NCBI GenBank assembly: GCA_965230265.1 | Contig: OZ245999.1 | Location: 744,001 to 808,000 of the forward strand | Reading direction: 5' to 3' | DNA: 64,000 nt | Source: JAJFKX01 sp965230265 | GTDB lineage: Bacteria; Pseudomonadota; Gammaproteobacteria; Xanthomonadales; Wenzhouxiangellaceae | Shown: positions 26,741 through 34,658 of the stretch, piece after piece | How the letters are laid out: the number at the start of each line of letters is the position of its first letter | How positions within the stretch are numbered: position 1 is the stretch's first letter | Notes under the pieces: model-generated | Databases searched by the model: none | Seen by the model: the letters and a program-made list of their open reading frames with translations, nothing else | What the model was told of the DNA's origin: nothing | Program-made: the position numbers and the translations under genes

Positions 26741-27673
26741 ATGAATGAGCACTTGACCAATTCGGCTGACCAAATAACTGGTGACGGGCGATACCATGCC
26801 GGATTTGTTGCTTTGGTGGGGCGCCCCAATGTGGGTAAATCCACATTGATGAACCATCTGATCGGTCAAAAAATCAGCATTGTGACGCACAAACCGCAGA
26901 CCACTCAGCAGCGGATCAACGGCATTCTGACTACCGATCAGGCACAACTGGTGTTTATTGATACACCGGGTATTCATGATGCAGGTGGCAAGTTATTGAA
27001 TCAAAGCATGAACCGCGCGGCTCAGGAAGCTTTGCACGATGCCGACGTGGTGGTGCAAATGGTGGTGGCTGGTCAATGGAAGCCATTGGATCAGCAGGTG
27101 CAGCGGCAGGTAGCCGCCAGTGGTCGACCAGCCATTTTGGTGGTCAATAAAATTGATCAAATAAAACACCGTAGAGAATTGCTACCCTGGCTGGATAAGC
27201 ACATTGATGCCAGCCAGTGGCATAAGGTGTTGTTGATCAGTGCACGCAGTGGCAATGGTGTGGAGGATTTATTGGAAGTGATCACAGCCAGCTTGCCGGA
27301 AGGTCCGCCTTTGTATCCTGACGAGCAAATCAGTGATCGCAGTCAACGGTTTTTGGTGGCAGAGTTGATTCGTGAACAACTATTACGCTATCTACATAAA
27401 GAGCTGCCTTATGGTATGCATGTACAAATCGAGCGTTTTGATGAAAACAGTCAACCATTAGGCATCGATGCTGTGATCTGGGTAGAACGCAGCAGTCACA
27501 AAGGGATGGTGATTGGTAAAGGCGGTGAAATGCTCAAGCAAATTGGCAAGGCATCGCGTATTCAGATTAAAAAAATGCTGATGCGTCCAGTACATCTCAG
27601 TTTGTGGGTTAGTGTACGTCCAGGCTGGCAGAGTGATCCCAAAACCTTGCGGGATTCGGGTTTTATCCAGTAA
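26741..27673 (+). CDS. era: GTPase Era
   Basis: A 310-residue GTPase that binds the 3' end of 16S rRNA and assists 30S assembly. The start at ATG 26741 replaces a longer TTG reading from 26723. G1 is GRPNVGKS, switch II is DTPGIH and the specificity motif is NKID. The KH domain with the GKGGEMLKQIGK loop occupies the C-terminal third. The rnc-era-recO order is conserved in most gammaproteobacteria and couples two rRNA maturation factors. Confidence 0.96.
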   Translation: MNEHLTNSADQITGDGRYHAGFVALVGRPNVGKSTLMNHLIGQKISIVTHKPQTTQQRINGILTTDQAQLVFIDTPGIHDAGGKLLNQSMNRAAQEALHDADVVVQMVVAGQWKPLDQQVQRQVAASGRPAILVVNKIDQIKHRRELLPWLDKHIDASQWHKVLLISARSGNGVEDLLEVITASLPEGPPLYPDEQISDRSQRFLVAELIREQLLRYLHKELPYGMHVQIERFDENSQPLGIDAVIWVERSSHKGMVIGKGGEMLKQIGKASRIQIKKMLMRPVHLSLWVSVRPGWQSDPKTLRDSGFIQ

Positions 27674-27684
27674 ACAGCAATTGC

Positions 27685-28380
27685 ATGGCAGCAATTACCA
27701 ATGATTGTGGAATGGTTTTACATCGCCGTAACTGGCGTGAAACCAGTGCATTGCTGGATGTGCTAACACCAAAGCATGGTCGAATTGGTGTTGTCGTTAA
27801 AGGCTACCGCAAGCGTAAAAATGTCAGTGGCATGCTGGAGCCGTTTCGTGAACTGCAATTGGTGTGGAGTGGCCGGGGGGAAATGTACACCCTAAATCAG
27901 GCTGAACCCAATAACAGCCACTGGCGCTTGACCGGTCAACGGTTATATTGCGGTTTGTATATGAATGAGTTGCTGTGGCGGTTATTGCCACGGCATGATG
28001 CGCATCCGAATATCTACCAGTTATATCAGCAAACCCTGGATAGTTTGTTAGCTGTGGATAATCGCGCGGCGCAAACATTGCGCTTATTTGAAAAGCATTT
28101 GCTGATCATGCTGGGGTTTGGTTTATTGCTGGATATTGAGGCGGATCAGACCACGGCTATTGATGCGGATGCACGTTATTTTTACGACCCGGAACACGGT
28201 GCGCGATTGAGCCCGCAAAGCCAATTAGGCAATAGCATTGCCGGCGCGAGCTTGCTGGCACTGCATCATGAGCAGTTTAGTCAGCCCGGCCAGTTAGCCG
28301 ACGCCCGGCGGTTATTGCGCTCGGTCATTCAATACCACCTGGGTTCTGTGCAATTGCACAGTTACCGTTTGCTTAAGTAA
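27685..28380 (+). CDS. recO: DNA repair protein RecO
   Basis: A 231-residue recombination mediator that works with RecR to load RecA on SSB-coated single-stranded DNA. The N-terminal OB-fold (VLHRRNWRETSALLDVLTPKHGRIGVVVKG) is followed by a helical domain. The zinc-finger cysteines found in many RecO proteins are missing, as is normal in gammaproteobacteria. The ATG lies 11 bases after the era stop. pdxJ follows about 110 bases downstream. Confidence 0.93.
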   Translation: MAAITNDCGMVLHRRNWRETSALLDVLTPKHGRIGVVVKGYRKRKNVSGMLEPFRELQLVWSGRGEMYTLNQAEPNNSHWRLTGQRLYCGLYMNELLWRLLPRHDAHPNIYQLYQQTLDSLLAVDNRAAQTLRLFEKHLLIMLGFGLLLDIEADQTTAIDADARYFYDPEHGARLSPQSQLGNSIAGASLLALHHEQFSQPGQLADARRLLRSVIQYHLGSVQLHSYRLLK

Positions 28381-28489
28381 CTTCGTTTATATTTAATCCA
28401 GGCAACAGCTTCATAAAGTTTTCAGCTTGCCAGCGCTGTCAAGAATGTATACCTTGGCCCAAGTATTTAGCTTGAAAGTAATTAATGCC

Positions 28490-29221
28490 ATGAGTAACAG
28501 AATTCGCTTGGGCGTGAATATCGATCATGTGGCCACTGTCCGGCAGGCACGCGGTGTCAGTTACCCCAGTGTGGTACATGCCGGACATGTGGCAGAGATG
28601 TCAGGTGCTGACCTGATCACTGTCCATTTACGTGAAGATAGAAGGCATATCCAGGATACCGATGTACGCGCTTTGCGCGAGTCTCTGCAAATTCCACTGA
28701 ACCTGGAAATGGCGGTTACCGATGAAATGCTGGACATTGTGCTTAGCGTCAAGCCTGACTGGGCTTGTTTGGTGCCGGAAAAACGCGAGGAGTTAACCAC
28801 TGAAGGTGGCCTGGATGTTGTTGGGCAGCAGCAGCGAGTACATCAGGTCTGTGAAACCTTGATGCAGGCCGGTATCAAAGTGTCATTGTTTGTTGATCCT
28901 GATCATCAGCAAATCCAGGCCAGCAGTGAATGCGGGGTACAGGCAGTTGAGTTGCATACGGGAACCTATGCTAACCAGAGTAAACAGGCTCAGCGTGATG
29001 AGCTACAGCGTCTGGCAACCACCAGCGAACAAGCTGCTGCATTGGGTTTACAGGTGCATGCAGGTCACGGTTTGACCCGGCACAATGTATTGCCGGTAGC
29101 TCAACTGGAAGCGGTTGAGGAGCTCAATATCGGCCACTCGTTAATTGCTGATGCGGTATTTGTAGGACTGGCTGAATCAGTAGCGAGGATGCGCAGCTTG
29201 CTGGATCAAGTTCGCAAGTAG
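28490..29221 (+). CDS. pdxJ: Pyridoxine 5'-phosphate synthase
   Basis: A 243-residue TIM-barrel enzyme condensing 3-amino-2-oxopropyl phosphate with deoxyxylulose 5-phosphate to form pyridoxine 5'-phosphate (DXP-dependent vitamin B6 route). The start at ATG 28490 gives the usual N-terminus (RLGVNIDHVATVRQARG) and the E. coli length; a TTG-started extension from 28427 is rejected. Other blocks are DLITVHLREDRRHI, the WACLVPEKREELTTEGGLD loop, VELHTGTYA and GHGLTRHNV. recO-pdxJ adjacency is typical. The acpS gene that often follows is absent here; a minus-strand gene comes instead. Confidence 0.95.
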   Translation: MSNRIRLGVNIDHVATVRQARGVSYPSVVHAGHVAEMSGADLITVHLREDRRHIQDTDVRALRESLQIPLNLEMAVTDEMLDIVLSVKPDWACLVPEKREELTTEGGLDVVGQQQRVHQVCETLMQAGIKVSLFVDPDHQQIQASSECGVQAVELHTGTYANQSKQAQRDELQRLATTSEQAAALGLQVHAGHGLTRHNVLPVAQLEAVEELNIGHSLIADAVFVGLAESVARMRSLLDQVRK

Positions 29222-29252
29222 TTGATTATTTTTTGGTGACGATGCCAATGTT

Positions 29253-30107
29253 TCAGGCAGCTTGTTTTTCGCTGGACTGAATGGCTACAGCGGTTTGTTC
29301 CACTATTTTTCGCAAGCTAAGATAACCAGCCAGTAATATTTCCAAACCGGCCTCTTGATCGACCTGCTCTTGCATATGGGTACAAATTTCAGCCAGTTGT
29401 ATTGCACCGGTATAGGCACAGCCTCCCGCCATTTTGTGTACGGCATCCCAGATTTCACGTCGGTGTTCAGCGCTGTCTGGATGACTTAGAGCTGCAGTGA
29501 CCCGGTTCAGGCTCGCGGGTAATTCATCAACAAACTGTAAACGCATTTTGGTTAGCATTTTGCGATCCTGGTGCAATACATCCAGGGCTGATTTGTCATC
29601 CAGCACGGTATTGACTGCCTGACGTGAGCGGGCAATGGTGACTGGCTCACCTGGGTGGTCATTGATTGCGCTTAAGCCACTGATCAGCGCTTCACCAGAA
29701 ATCGGTTTGGATAAAAACCCATGAAAACCCAGCTGCAGCATGCGATCCTGTTCGGATTTTCGAGCATCTGCCGTGATCACTACGTACAGTGTTTTGCTGG
29801 CTTTTTCAGCGGTGTCACTTTCCTGGACCAGGGCTTGCATGACATCAATGCCATCAGCCCCTGGCATATGCAGGTCCAGCAAAATCATGTCCCACTGTGC
29901 CTGTTTACCAGCAGCAATGGCTTCGGTGCCATCACTGACCACCTGTAGTTGGTGAACTTTTGAGCTTAAAATACCCTCCAGAAATAGACGATTGACTTCA
30001 TTGTCATCTGCGGCGAGTACTCGCATGTCGGACAGAGGTTTATCAATATATGGCATATCAGAATCAATAGGAGCCTTTTCATCACCATTGTAGCGATCAG
30101 TAGGCAT
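29253..30107 (-). CDS. Receiver-HPt two-domain phosphorelay protein
   Basis: A 284-residue protein without a kinase domain. A receiver domain (about 28-150) has the acidic pocket ADD, the phospho-accepting Asp78 in ILLDLHMPGADG, the VVITAD switch Thr and the conserved Lys in FLSKPI. An HPt domain (about 185-270) carries the histidine in AVHKMAGGCAYTG. This equals the C-terminal half of BarA/GacS-type hybrid kinases. In Pseudomonas gacS lies near pdxJ, so the gene may be a shortened or split relative (inference). ATGs at 30107, 30056 and 30026 are all possible starts; none has a good ribosome-binding site. It converges on pdxJ and is divergent from the next gene. Confidence 0.82.
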   Translation of the reverse strand: MPTDRYNGDEKAPIDSDMPYIDKPLSDMRVLAADDNEVNRLFLEGILSSKVHQLQVVSDGTEAIAAGKQAQWDMILLDLHMPGADGIDVMQALVQESDTAEKASKTLYVVITADARKSEQDRMLQLGFHGFLSKPISGEALISGLSAINDHPGEPVTIARSRQAVNTVLDDKSALDVLHQDRKMLTKMRLQFVDELPASLNRVTAALSHPDSAEHRREIWDAVHKMAGGCAYTGAIQLAEICTHMQEQVDQEAGLEILLAGYLSLRKIVEQTAVAIQSSEKQAA

Positions 30108-30122
30108 TTCGTCATATCGGTG

Positions 30123-32249
30123 ATGGGTTGGCTGTTATTGTCTGCATTTTTATGCCTACAAAACACCGCTGCCGCCGGTATTGAAATGGATTGGCATGAC
30201 CTGCGTTGGGGAGATTTCCAGATCGGCCAATTAAACCTGCGCGCGCATCCGTCAGGGGAAGGCTGGCGATTACAGCTGAATGATCTGATATCACCTGCGA
30301 TTCAGTTTGAGCAAGCCAAACTTGATTGTCTCAAAGGGCAGTGGACAATCAGTATGTCTATGCAGTGCGCACAAGGGAACTGGCAGTTAACTTTGGCTGA
30401 TAAAACATTCACAGGGCAGTTTCAGATTGCCGATGACGGCCGATTCGCACAGTTTTATACCCGTTTTATGACAGCAAGCTGGCGTGCCGGGCAGTCTGTT
30501 GATGTGGTATTTAGACAACTGCCGCTCTCAGGTATTGAACATTTTTGGCCTGACCGCGCTGACTGGCCTCAGGTGTCTGATGGCGTGTTAGCAGGCCAGG
30601 TAAGCATTAACCTATCCGCACTCAGTTCAGAAAATAATGCTCGTGCAGCCCCAAAGCCGCTAATGGAGATTGACCTGACTGTAAACAGCCTGGGTTTTGA
30701 TAATGCCAGTGGTGATCTTGCCGGTGTTAGTGTAGGCATGAAGGTATCTGGAAATATTGATAGCAAAACTTTGGTTGAAACCTTTCAAGGACAACGGCAA
30801 AGCTGGCCTTTTGATTTACACTACCAGTGGACTGCTGGTGAGATGTTATTTGGGGTGCATTATTTGCCCGCACCAGAAGCAGCGGTGCTTATTAACTTGG
30901 ATGGTTATGTAGCGCCAGGTGATGCGGGTATTTTTGACGCCAGCGTTTCGCAGTCAACATTGTTATCACTGCGCATCAATGCCAAAGATGTAGAAGCTTT
31001 AGATATGGATGCTCAGGTTCGCTGGGTTGATCCGCGTTTGGGTTTGGAAACGCTGGCCTTAAAAATCGATAAGCTCGATGCCAATATTCCAGGCCTGCAA
31101 AAGCGTTATTTGAGTGGCGCTTTAGCCAGACTGTCATTGGGCAGCCTTGAAACCAATGGCGATCTGAGTTTGACGGGGAATTATGGAGTGCACTGGGATG
31201 CTATGTCATCCAGTATCGGGGCAAATGAATCTTTTAAGTTGCTGCTTAAAAATATCGATCTGATTGATGCTCAAAACCGATTTGTTGTTAACGACTTGAA
31301 TGGCGAGTTGAATTGGTATGAGCAATGGCAGGAAAGGACTATCCAAAGCACAGACTGGAATTCAAGTTTAAGCTGGGCAGACTTGCAGATTTATCGTTTA
31401 CCCTTTGCACCGACACAATTAGAGTTTGTTCTCGGTGCTGATAACTTTACTTTTCAACCGGGTAGCAAGCTGGGTTTTTTAGATGGTGGTTTGGTGCTGC
31501 ATGAATTGGCTGTGGAAAACCTGCTGGGAGATGCGCCTTCTGTGCAGATGGATGCAGAATTGTTACCGGTTGCACTGACCGATCTCACCCGGATGATGAA
31601 CTGGCCAAATTTCGGCGGCACCTTGGCTGGGCGTATTCCTGGGATTGATTTAAACGAGGGTATCTGGACACTGGATGGTCAGCTGGCGTTGGATATTTTT
31701 GGTGGCCAGGTGGTGATGAGTGGCCTTAGTGCAGAGCGCCCCTTTGGTGTATTGCCGACGTTCAATACCAGCATATGGATAGAGCGTGTGCAGCTGGAAC
31801 CACTCACCGAAGCCTTTGAGATCGGTCGTATTACCGGCCCGGTTGACGGACAGATCAATGACCTGCGGCTGCTTGACTGGCAGCCGGTACAGTTTGATGC
31901 CTGGCTGCGCACTTCTGATGACCCTGATGAAAAACGGCGAATCAGTCAGCGTGCTGTCGATACCATTTCCAGCATTGGCGGTGGTGTAGGTGCTGGCCTG
32001 CAATCGACTTTTTTAAGGTTGTTTGAAGACTTTGGTTATAAGCAGTTGGGGTTTTCATGCCGGTTGCTGAATGGTGTCTGTCAGCTTGATGGTATTGCTA
32101 AAGCACCCAATGGTAATGGTTTTCTGCTGGTGCAGGGCAGTGGTGTACCTGCTTTGAATGTGGTTGGGCATAACCGCCGGGTGGCATGGCGGCGGATGTT
32201 GGATCAGTTGAAAGCAGCAACCAAGTCGGGTGGGCCTTCGATTAATTAG
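30123..32249 (+). CDS. AsmA/YdbH-like envelope protein
   Basis: A 708-residue secreted or membrane-anchored protein with an N-terminal hydrophobic segment (MGWLLLSAFLCLQNTAAA). The long remainder consists of repeating beta-strands, as in bridge-like lipid transporters of the AsmA superfamily. The C-terminal block (A-V-D-T-I-S-S-I-G-G-G-V-G, then FEDFGYKQLGFSCRL-NGVCQLDG and VGHNRRVAW) resembles the YdbH-type C-terminus. These proteins are thought to move phospholipids between inner and outer membranes. The ATG at 30123 (or GTG 30120) lies only 12-15 bases from the start of the divergent receiver-HPt gene, so their promoters must lie inside each other's coding region. The family call is by recognition only. 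Confidence 0.6.
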   Translation: MGWLLLSAFLCLQNTAAAGIEMDWHDLRWGDFQIGQLNLRAHPSGEGWRLQLNDLISPAIQFEQAKLDCLKGQWTISMSMQCAQGNWQLTLADKTFTGQFQIADDGRFAQFYTRFMTASWRAGQSVDVVFRQLPLSGIEHFWPDRADWPQVSDGVLAGQVSINLSALSSENNARAAPKPLMEIDLTVNSLGFDNASGDLAGVSVGMKVSGNIDSKTLVETFQGQRQSWPFDLHYQWTAGEMLFGVHYLPAPEAAVLINLDGYVAPGDAGIFDASVSQSTLLSLRINAKDVEALDMDAQVRWVDPRLGLETLALKIDKLDANIPGLQKRYLSGALARLSLGSLETNGDLSLTGNYGVHWDAMSSSIGANESFKLLLKNIDLIDAQNRFVVNDLNGELNWYEQWQERTIQSTDWNSSLSWADLQIYRLPFAPTQLEFVLGADNFTFQPGSKLGFLDGGLVLHELAVENLLGDAPSVQMDAELLPVALTDLTRMMNWPNFGGTLAGRIPGIDLNEGIWTLDGQLALDIFGGQVVMSGLSAERPFGVLPTFNTSIWIERVQLEPLTEAFEIGRITGPVDGQINDLRLLDWQPVQFDAWLRTSDDPDEKRRISQRAVDTISSIGGGVGAGLQSTFLRLFEDFGYKQLGFSCRLLNGVCQLDGIAKAPNGNGFLLVQGSGVPALNVVGHNRRVAWRRMLDQLKAATKSGGPSIN

Positions 32250-32330
32250 TTTGATCGTGTCATGCGCGAGTGGGTGTTTACAGTGGAGATAGGTATTAAT
32301 CATCTTTGAAATGATTGTAAGGCGCTTGCT

Positions 32331-32422
32331 TTTTAACAAAGCGCAAAAACAGCTTAATCGTTGGAATTAGGCTGGCAGAAGCTTTTATAAAATAAAAGTT
32401 TAGCAAAACGCAGGCGTTATAT
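32331..32422 (+). repeat. attC-like site 1 (possible integron cassette boundary)
   Basis: The left end reads TTTTAACAAAGCGC, where TTTTAAC is close to the RYYYAAC core. The right end reads ACGCAGGCGTTATAT, with GTTATAT as a poor match to GTTRRRY. Between them a near-palindrome (AAGCTTTTAT / ATAAAAGTTT, 3-base loop, 32379-32401) forms the tip of a possible folded strand. A small gene starts 19 bases after the right end, as in gene cassettes. Confidence 0.4.
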
Positions 32423-32440
32423 TTTTACAGGAGGCTGGCA

Positions 32441-32740
32441 TTGAAGTTAAGTGAACTTAAGGGTTTAGGTCCAAAGTCACAGAAGTGCTTACATGAAATC
32501 GGCATTGAGACTCCAGAACACCTTAAAGAAATTGGTGCGGTTAGAGCATTTATTAAGCTACGCAAAGAATGCAGCACAAAACCAAGCTTAAATTTTCTCT
32601 ACGCATTGGTTGGCGCATTAGAGGGTGCGCACTGGGCACAGATAGCTAAAAAAGAAAAAGGTCGTTTACTAGTGGAGCTTGAAGGTTATCGCGAACTAGA
32701 AGAAATGCTAAAAGAGGAAAACATTGAAATTAAAATATAG
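32441..32740 (+). CDS. TfoX C-terminal-domain protein, possible integron cassette gene
   Basis: A 99-residue protein made of a single TfoX/Sxy C-terminal domain (helix-hairpin-helix type): LKGLGPKSQKCLHEIGIETPEHLKEIGAVRAF, then SLNFLYALVGALEGAHW. The N-terminal TfoX domain of true competence regulators is absent. Stand-alone forms are common in bacteria, including in cassette arrays, and have no assigned role. The start is TTG 32441 with a perfect AGGAGG at 32429-32434, six bases upstream. The gene is flanked by attC-like sequences on both sides. It is lysine- and glutamate-rich, unlike its neighbours. Confidence 0.75.
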   Translation: MKLSELKGLGPKSQKCLHEIGIETPEHLKEIGAVRAFIKLRKECSTKPSLNFLYALVGALEGAHWAQIAKKEKGRLLVELEGYRELEEMLKEENIEIKI

Positions 32741-32799
32741 CAAGCCGTTACACTCACCGGGATGCTCGCAGGCTCTCGCTTGTTACCGCGGCGTTAGGC
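32741..32799 (+). repeat. attC-like site 2 (right half with consensus GTTAGGC)
   Basis: Directly after the stop of the TfoX-C gene the sequence ends in GTTACCGCGGCGTTAGGC. GTTAGGC (32793-32799) is an exact match to the attC core GTTRRRY, preceded by an L-box-like GTTACCGCG. The left half (AAGCCGTTACACTCACC) pairs only partly with it, so the site may be degenerate. The next coding region starts 5 bases after the core. Confidence 0.5.
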
Positions 32800-32804
32800 A
32801 GTAG

Positions 32805-33692
32805 ATGTATATTTCGTTTCTATCATTATTTATCGTGGCGATCCCGCCGATTGCTGGTAGCTTTATTGTCCTTGCTTTAGCGGATGTGGGGCGGGGTGTC
32901 TGGGTGATTCATCTTGTGGCAATTTTCTTGGCTTGTTGTCTCGCCTTGGCAGGCCATCTAATGAGTAAATTGGGTCATCGTCAGATTACAGTTTATGCGG
33001 TAGTCATTCTGGCTTTGATCGGTTTGGCAGTACCCTTATTTGGAGGCTCATCAGAACCTGAGCGCTGGATTTCGGTTGGACCGTTGAGGTTATACGCCTC
33101 GCCGCTGTTGTTGCCTTGTTTCATCGCAGCTTGTTCGGTCTTAGCTAGAAAAGACGGTAAGCATCAAATCATTTCCCTGGCTGCAGTTCTTGGGGCCGCA
33201 CTCTTATTGGTTTTGCAGCCAGATGCGTCCCAGGTTCTAGGGCTGCTGGTTGCTTCGATTGTTATTGCTGTGCAATGCCGGCTTAGCCTATTTCGGTTAG
33301 GCGTTGTCGTTGTTCCCCTGGTATTGGCTACCGTGTGGGCATTTTCTTTACCAGATCCTTTGGTGCCGGTACCACATGTAGAAGAGGTCTTTGCCTTGGC
33401 GTTAAGTCACTCATTGTTTACCGGGATTGCCGTCATCGCTTGTGCCTTTGCACTGATTGTCGGGTTATGGGTTCAATCGTTGAGTGGGCCTTTCTGGTTA
33501 TCCGCCGTATCGGCGTACTACGCGGTTTTGTTTATATGTTCAACCATGGGAATGACTCCAGCGCCGCTGGTTGGGTATGGTGCAGGGCCAATTTTGGGGT
33601 TTGGTCTGATGGTAGGGCTGCTTGGTTGGTTTGAGCATCAAGATCAGCCTGGCAAATCAATGAAGCCGACCGCTGACGCGGCGACTGATTGA
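32805..33692 (+). CDS. Truncated SEDS (FtsW/RodA)-like membrane protein
   Basis: A 295-residue protein with about nine predicted transmembrane segments. It shows SEDS-family traces: E-R-W-I-S-V-G-P-L-R-L (compare the R-W-I family block), L-Q-P-D-A-S-Q (compare QPDLGT), and a C-terminal V-G-Y-G-A-G-P-I-L-G-F block (compare SYGGSS). SEDS proteins polymerise peptidoglycan glycan strands from lipid II. This one is about 80-100 residues shorter than FtsW or RodA and lacks the extracytoplasmic loop motif with the catalytic Asp (P-E-x-H-T-D-F). It is probably not an active polymerase. The ATG lies 5 bases after an attC-like core and has no ribosome-binding site, as is common for the first gene of a cassette. 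The SEDS relation is distant. Confidence 0.5.
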   Translation: MYISFLSLFIVAIPPIAGSFIVLALADVGRGVWVIHLVAIFLACCLALAGHLMSKLGHRQITVYAVVILALIGLAVPLFGGSSEPERWISVGPLRLYASPLLLPCFIAACSVLARKDGKHQIISLAAVLGAALLLVLQPDASQVLGLLVASIVIAVQCRLSLFRLGVVVVPLVLATVWAFSLPDPLVPVPHVEEVFALALSHSLFTGIAVIACAFALIVGLWVQSLSGPFWLSAVSAYYAVLFICSTMGMTPAPLVGYGAGPILGFGLMVGLLGWFEHQDQPGKSMKPTADAATD

Positions 33693-33704
33693 AGCGTTGG
33701 CTGT

Positions 33705-34106
33705 ATGATGAAAGAGCCTGATCTGCTCAAGCAGTTAGAAACATTGCTCACCTCCGAGTTGTCCTCGCAGCCATTTGATCGTCAGATGGGCACGGACGGA
33801 CCAGAACTGGTGTTTCGCTCACCTTCGCAGGAGGTTGGTGATTTTACTGTGTCAGCAGATGGTAATGAGCTTATTGTTGGTCTTGGACGGTTTACCCATA
33901 TCCATTTTTCCAGCCAAAACCAAAATGACGATATAGTAAAAAATACCTTTGGGTTCTTACGAGATATATTTGAGGATAGGGTTGAGTTTTATGGTGGCGA
34001 GAAGGGTGGTGGCTGCCGGCCTGTTGGTAAAAAGGATCGTGGGTGGCTTTCTAAGTGGATTTTTGGTTCATCCACATATCGTTGGTCTGGTCGGGTGGTC
34101 AATTAA
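33705..34106 (+). CDS. Hypothetical 133-residue protein
   Basis: Not recognised. The product is a soluble, mixed alpha/beta protein without signal peptide or transmembrane segment: an acidic helical start (EPDLLKQLETLLTSEL), a middle of alternating strands (ELVFRSPS, FTVSADGNELIVGLG, THIHF) and a basic C-terminus (KKDRGWLSKWIFGS). It begins 12 bases after the upstream stop; ATGs at 33705 and 33708 are both possible. It is read in the same direction as the SEDS-like gene and may be in the same transcript. The context of attC-like sites suggests it may be cassette-borne. Confidence 0.55.
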   Translation: MMKEPDLLKQLETLLTSELSSQPFDRQMGTDGPELVFRSPSQEVGDFTVSADGNELIVGLGRFTHIHFSSQNQNDDIVKNTFGFLRDIFEDRVEFYGGEKGGGCRPVGKKDRGWLSKWIFGSSTYRWSGRVVN

Positions 34107-34180
34107 AGCGATAAAACCATTCAAGACAGCCCCTTAAAGACTGTCGATTAATTAGAATAAATACTTCGAGGTAAAGTGTT

Positions 34181-34591
34181 ATGCAAAATCCGATCATAAA
34201 GAGTGTGTTGGCGGTTATTTTGAGTATTGCAGTTGCAGTCGGTCTTTTTATGATGGTCGAAGGTATCGGTTCAGTGCTGCATCCGTGGCCTGAAGATTTT
34301 GCCGGTACCTTTGAAGAAATTGCGCGTCACGTTGAAACCACCCCAGCCTGGGTGTTGGCGCTTCTCGGGGGGCTTGGCTATGGAGCGATCATGTTTATCT
34401 GTACCTATATCGCAACTCGTGTGGGTTGCGATAAAAACCCCTGGCACGGCTATGGCGTTGGCTTGTTCCTGTTCGCTATGGTCGTATTCAATATGACCAA
34501 GTTGCCATACCCAATCTGGTTCTGGGTATTAATGTTTGTTGTGCTTCCACCGGCAGCATATTTTGGTACACAGTCTGCAGCTAAAACTTAA
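34181..34591 (+). CDS. Hypothetical 136-residue four-helix membrane protein
   Basis: A small inner-membrane protein with four hydrophobic helices (about 8-28, 57-80, 91-108 and 112-128). Loops are short and the only cysteines are near the second and third helix. No family was recognised. GAGG lies about 10 bases before the ATG. Its stop codon is followed one base later by the attC-like site 3, the arrangement seen when a cassette gene ends at the R'' box. No function can be offered. Confidence 0.65.
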   Translation: MQNPIIKSVLAVILSIAVAVGLFMMVEGIGSVLHPWPEDFAGTFEEIARHVETTPAWVLALLGGLGYGAIMFICTYIATRVGCDKNPWHGYGVGLFLFAMVVFNMTKLPYPIWFWVLMFVVLPPAAYFGTQSAAKT

Positions 34592-34592
34592 T

Positions 34593-34652
34593 GCTTAACA
34601 AGTCATCCAAATCGCAGGCTGAAAATGGTGTCATTTGGTTCAAATGTTAACC
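34593..34652 (+). repeat. attC-like site 3 with paired R and L arms
   Basis: GCTTAAC (34593-34599) fits the RYYYAAC core and GTTAACC (34646-34652) nearly fits GTTRRRY. TTAACA pairs with TGTTAA at the outer ends. Six unpaired bases follow on each side (34601-34606 and 34639-34644), then CCAAAT pairs with ATTTGG, leaving a 20-base tip. This R arm / unpaired spacer / L arm order is the structural signature of attC sites. It sits between a stop codon (1 base away) and the next ATG (6 bases away). Confidence 0.6.
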
Positions 34653-34658
34653 CAATAA

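Noticed and set aside
33662..33704. Possible attC site at the end of the SEDS-like gene (GCGTTGGCT)
   Set aside because: GTTGGCT breaks the GTTRRRY core, and only a short imperfect stem with AGCCGACCGCT forms. It could be a chance hairpin at the gene junction.
34178..34184. GTTATGC at the start of the 136-residue membrane protein gene as an attC core
   Set aside because: It overlaps the start codon and no partner arm was found upstream.
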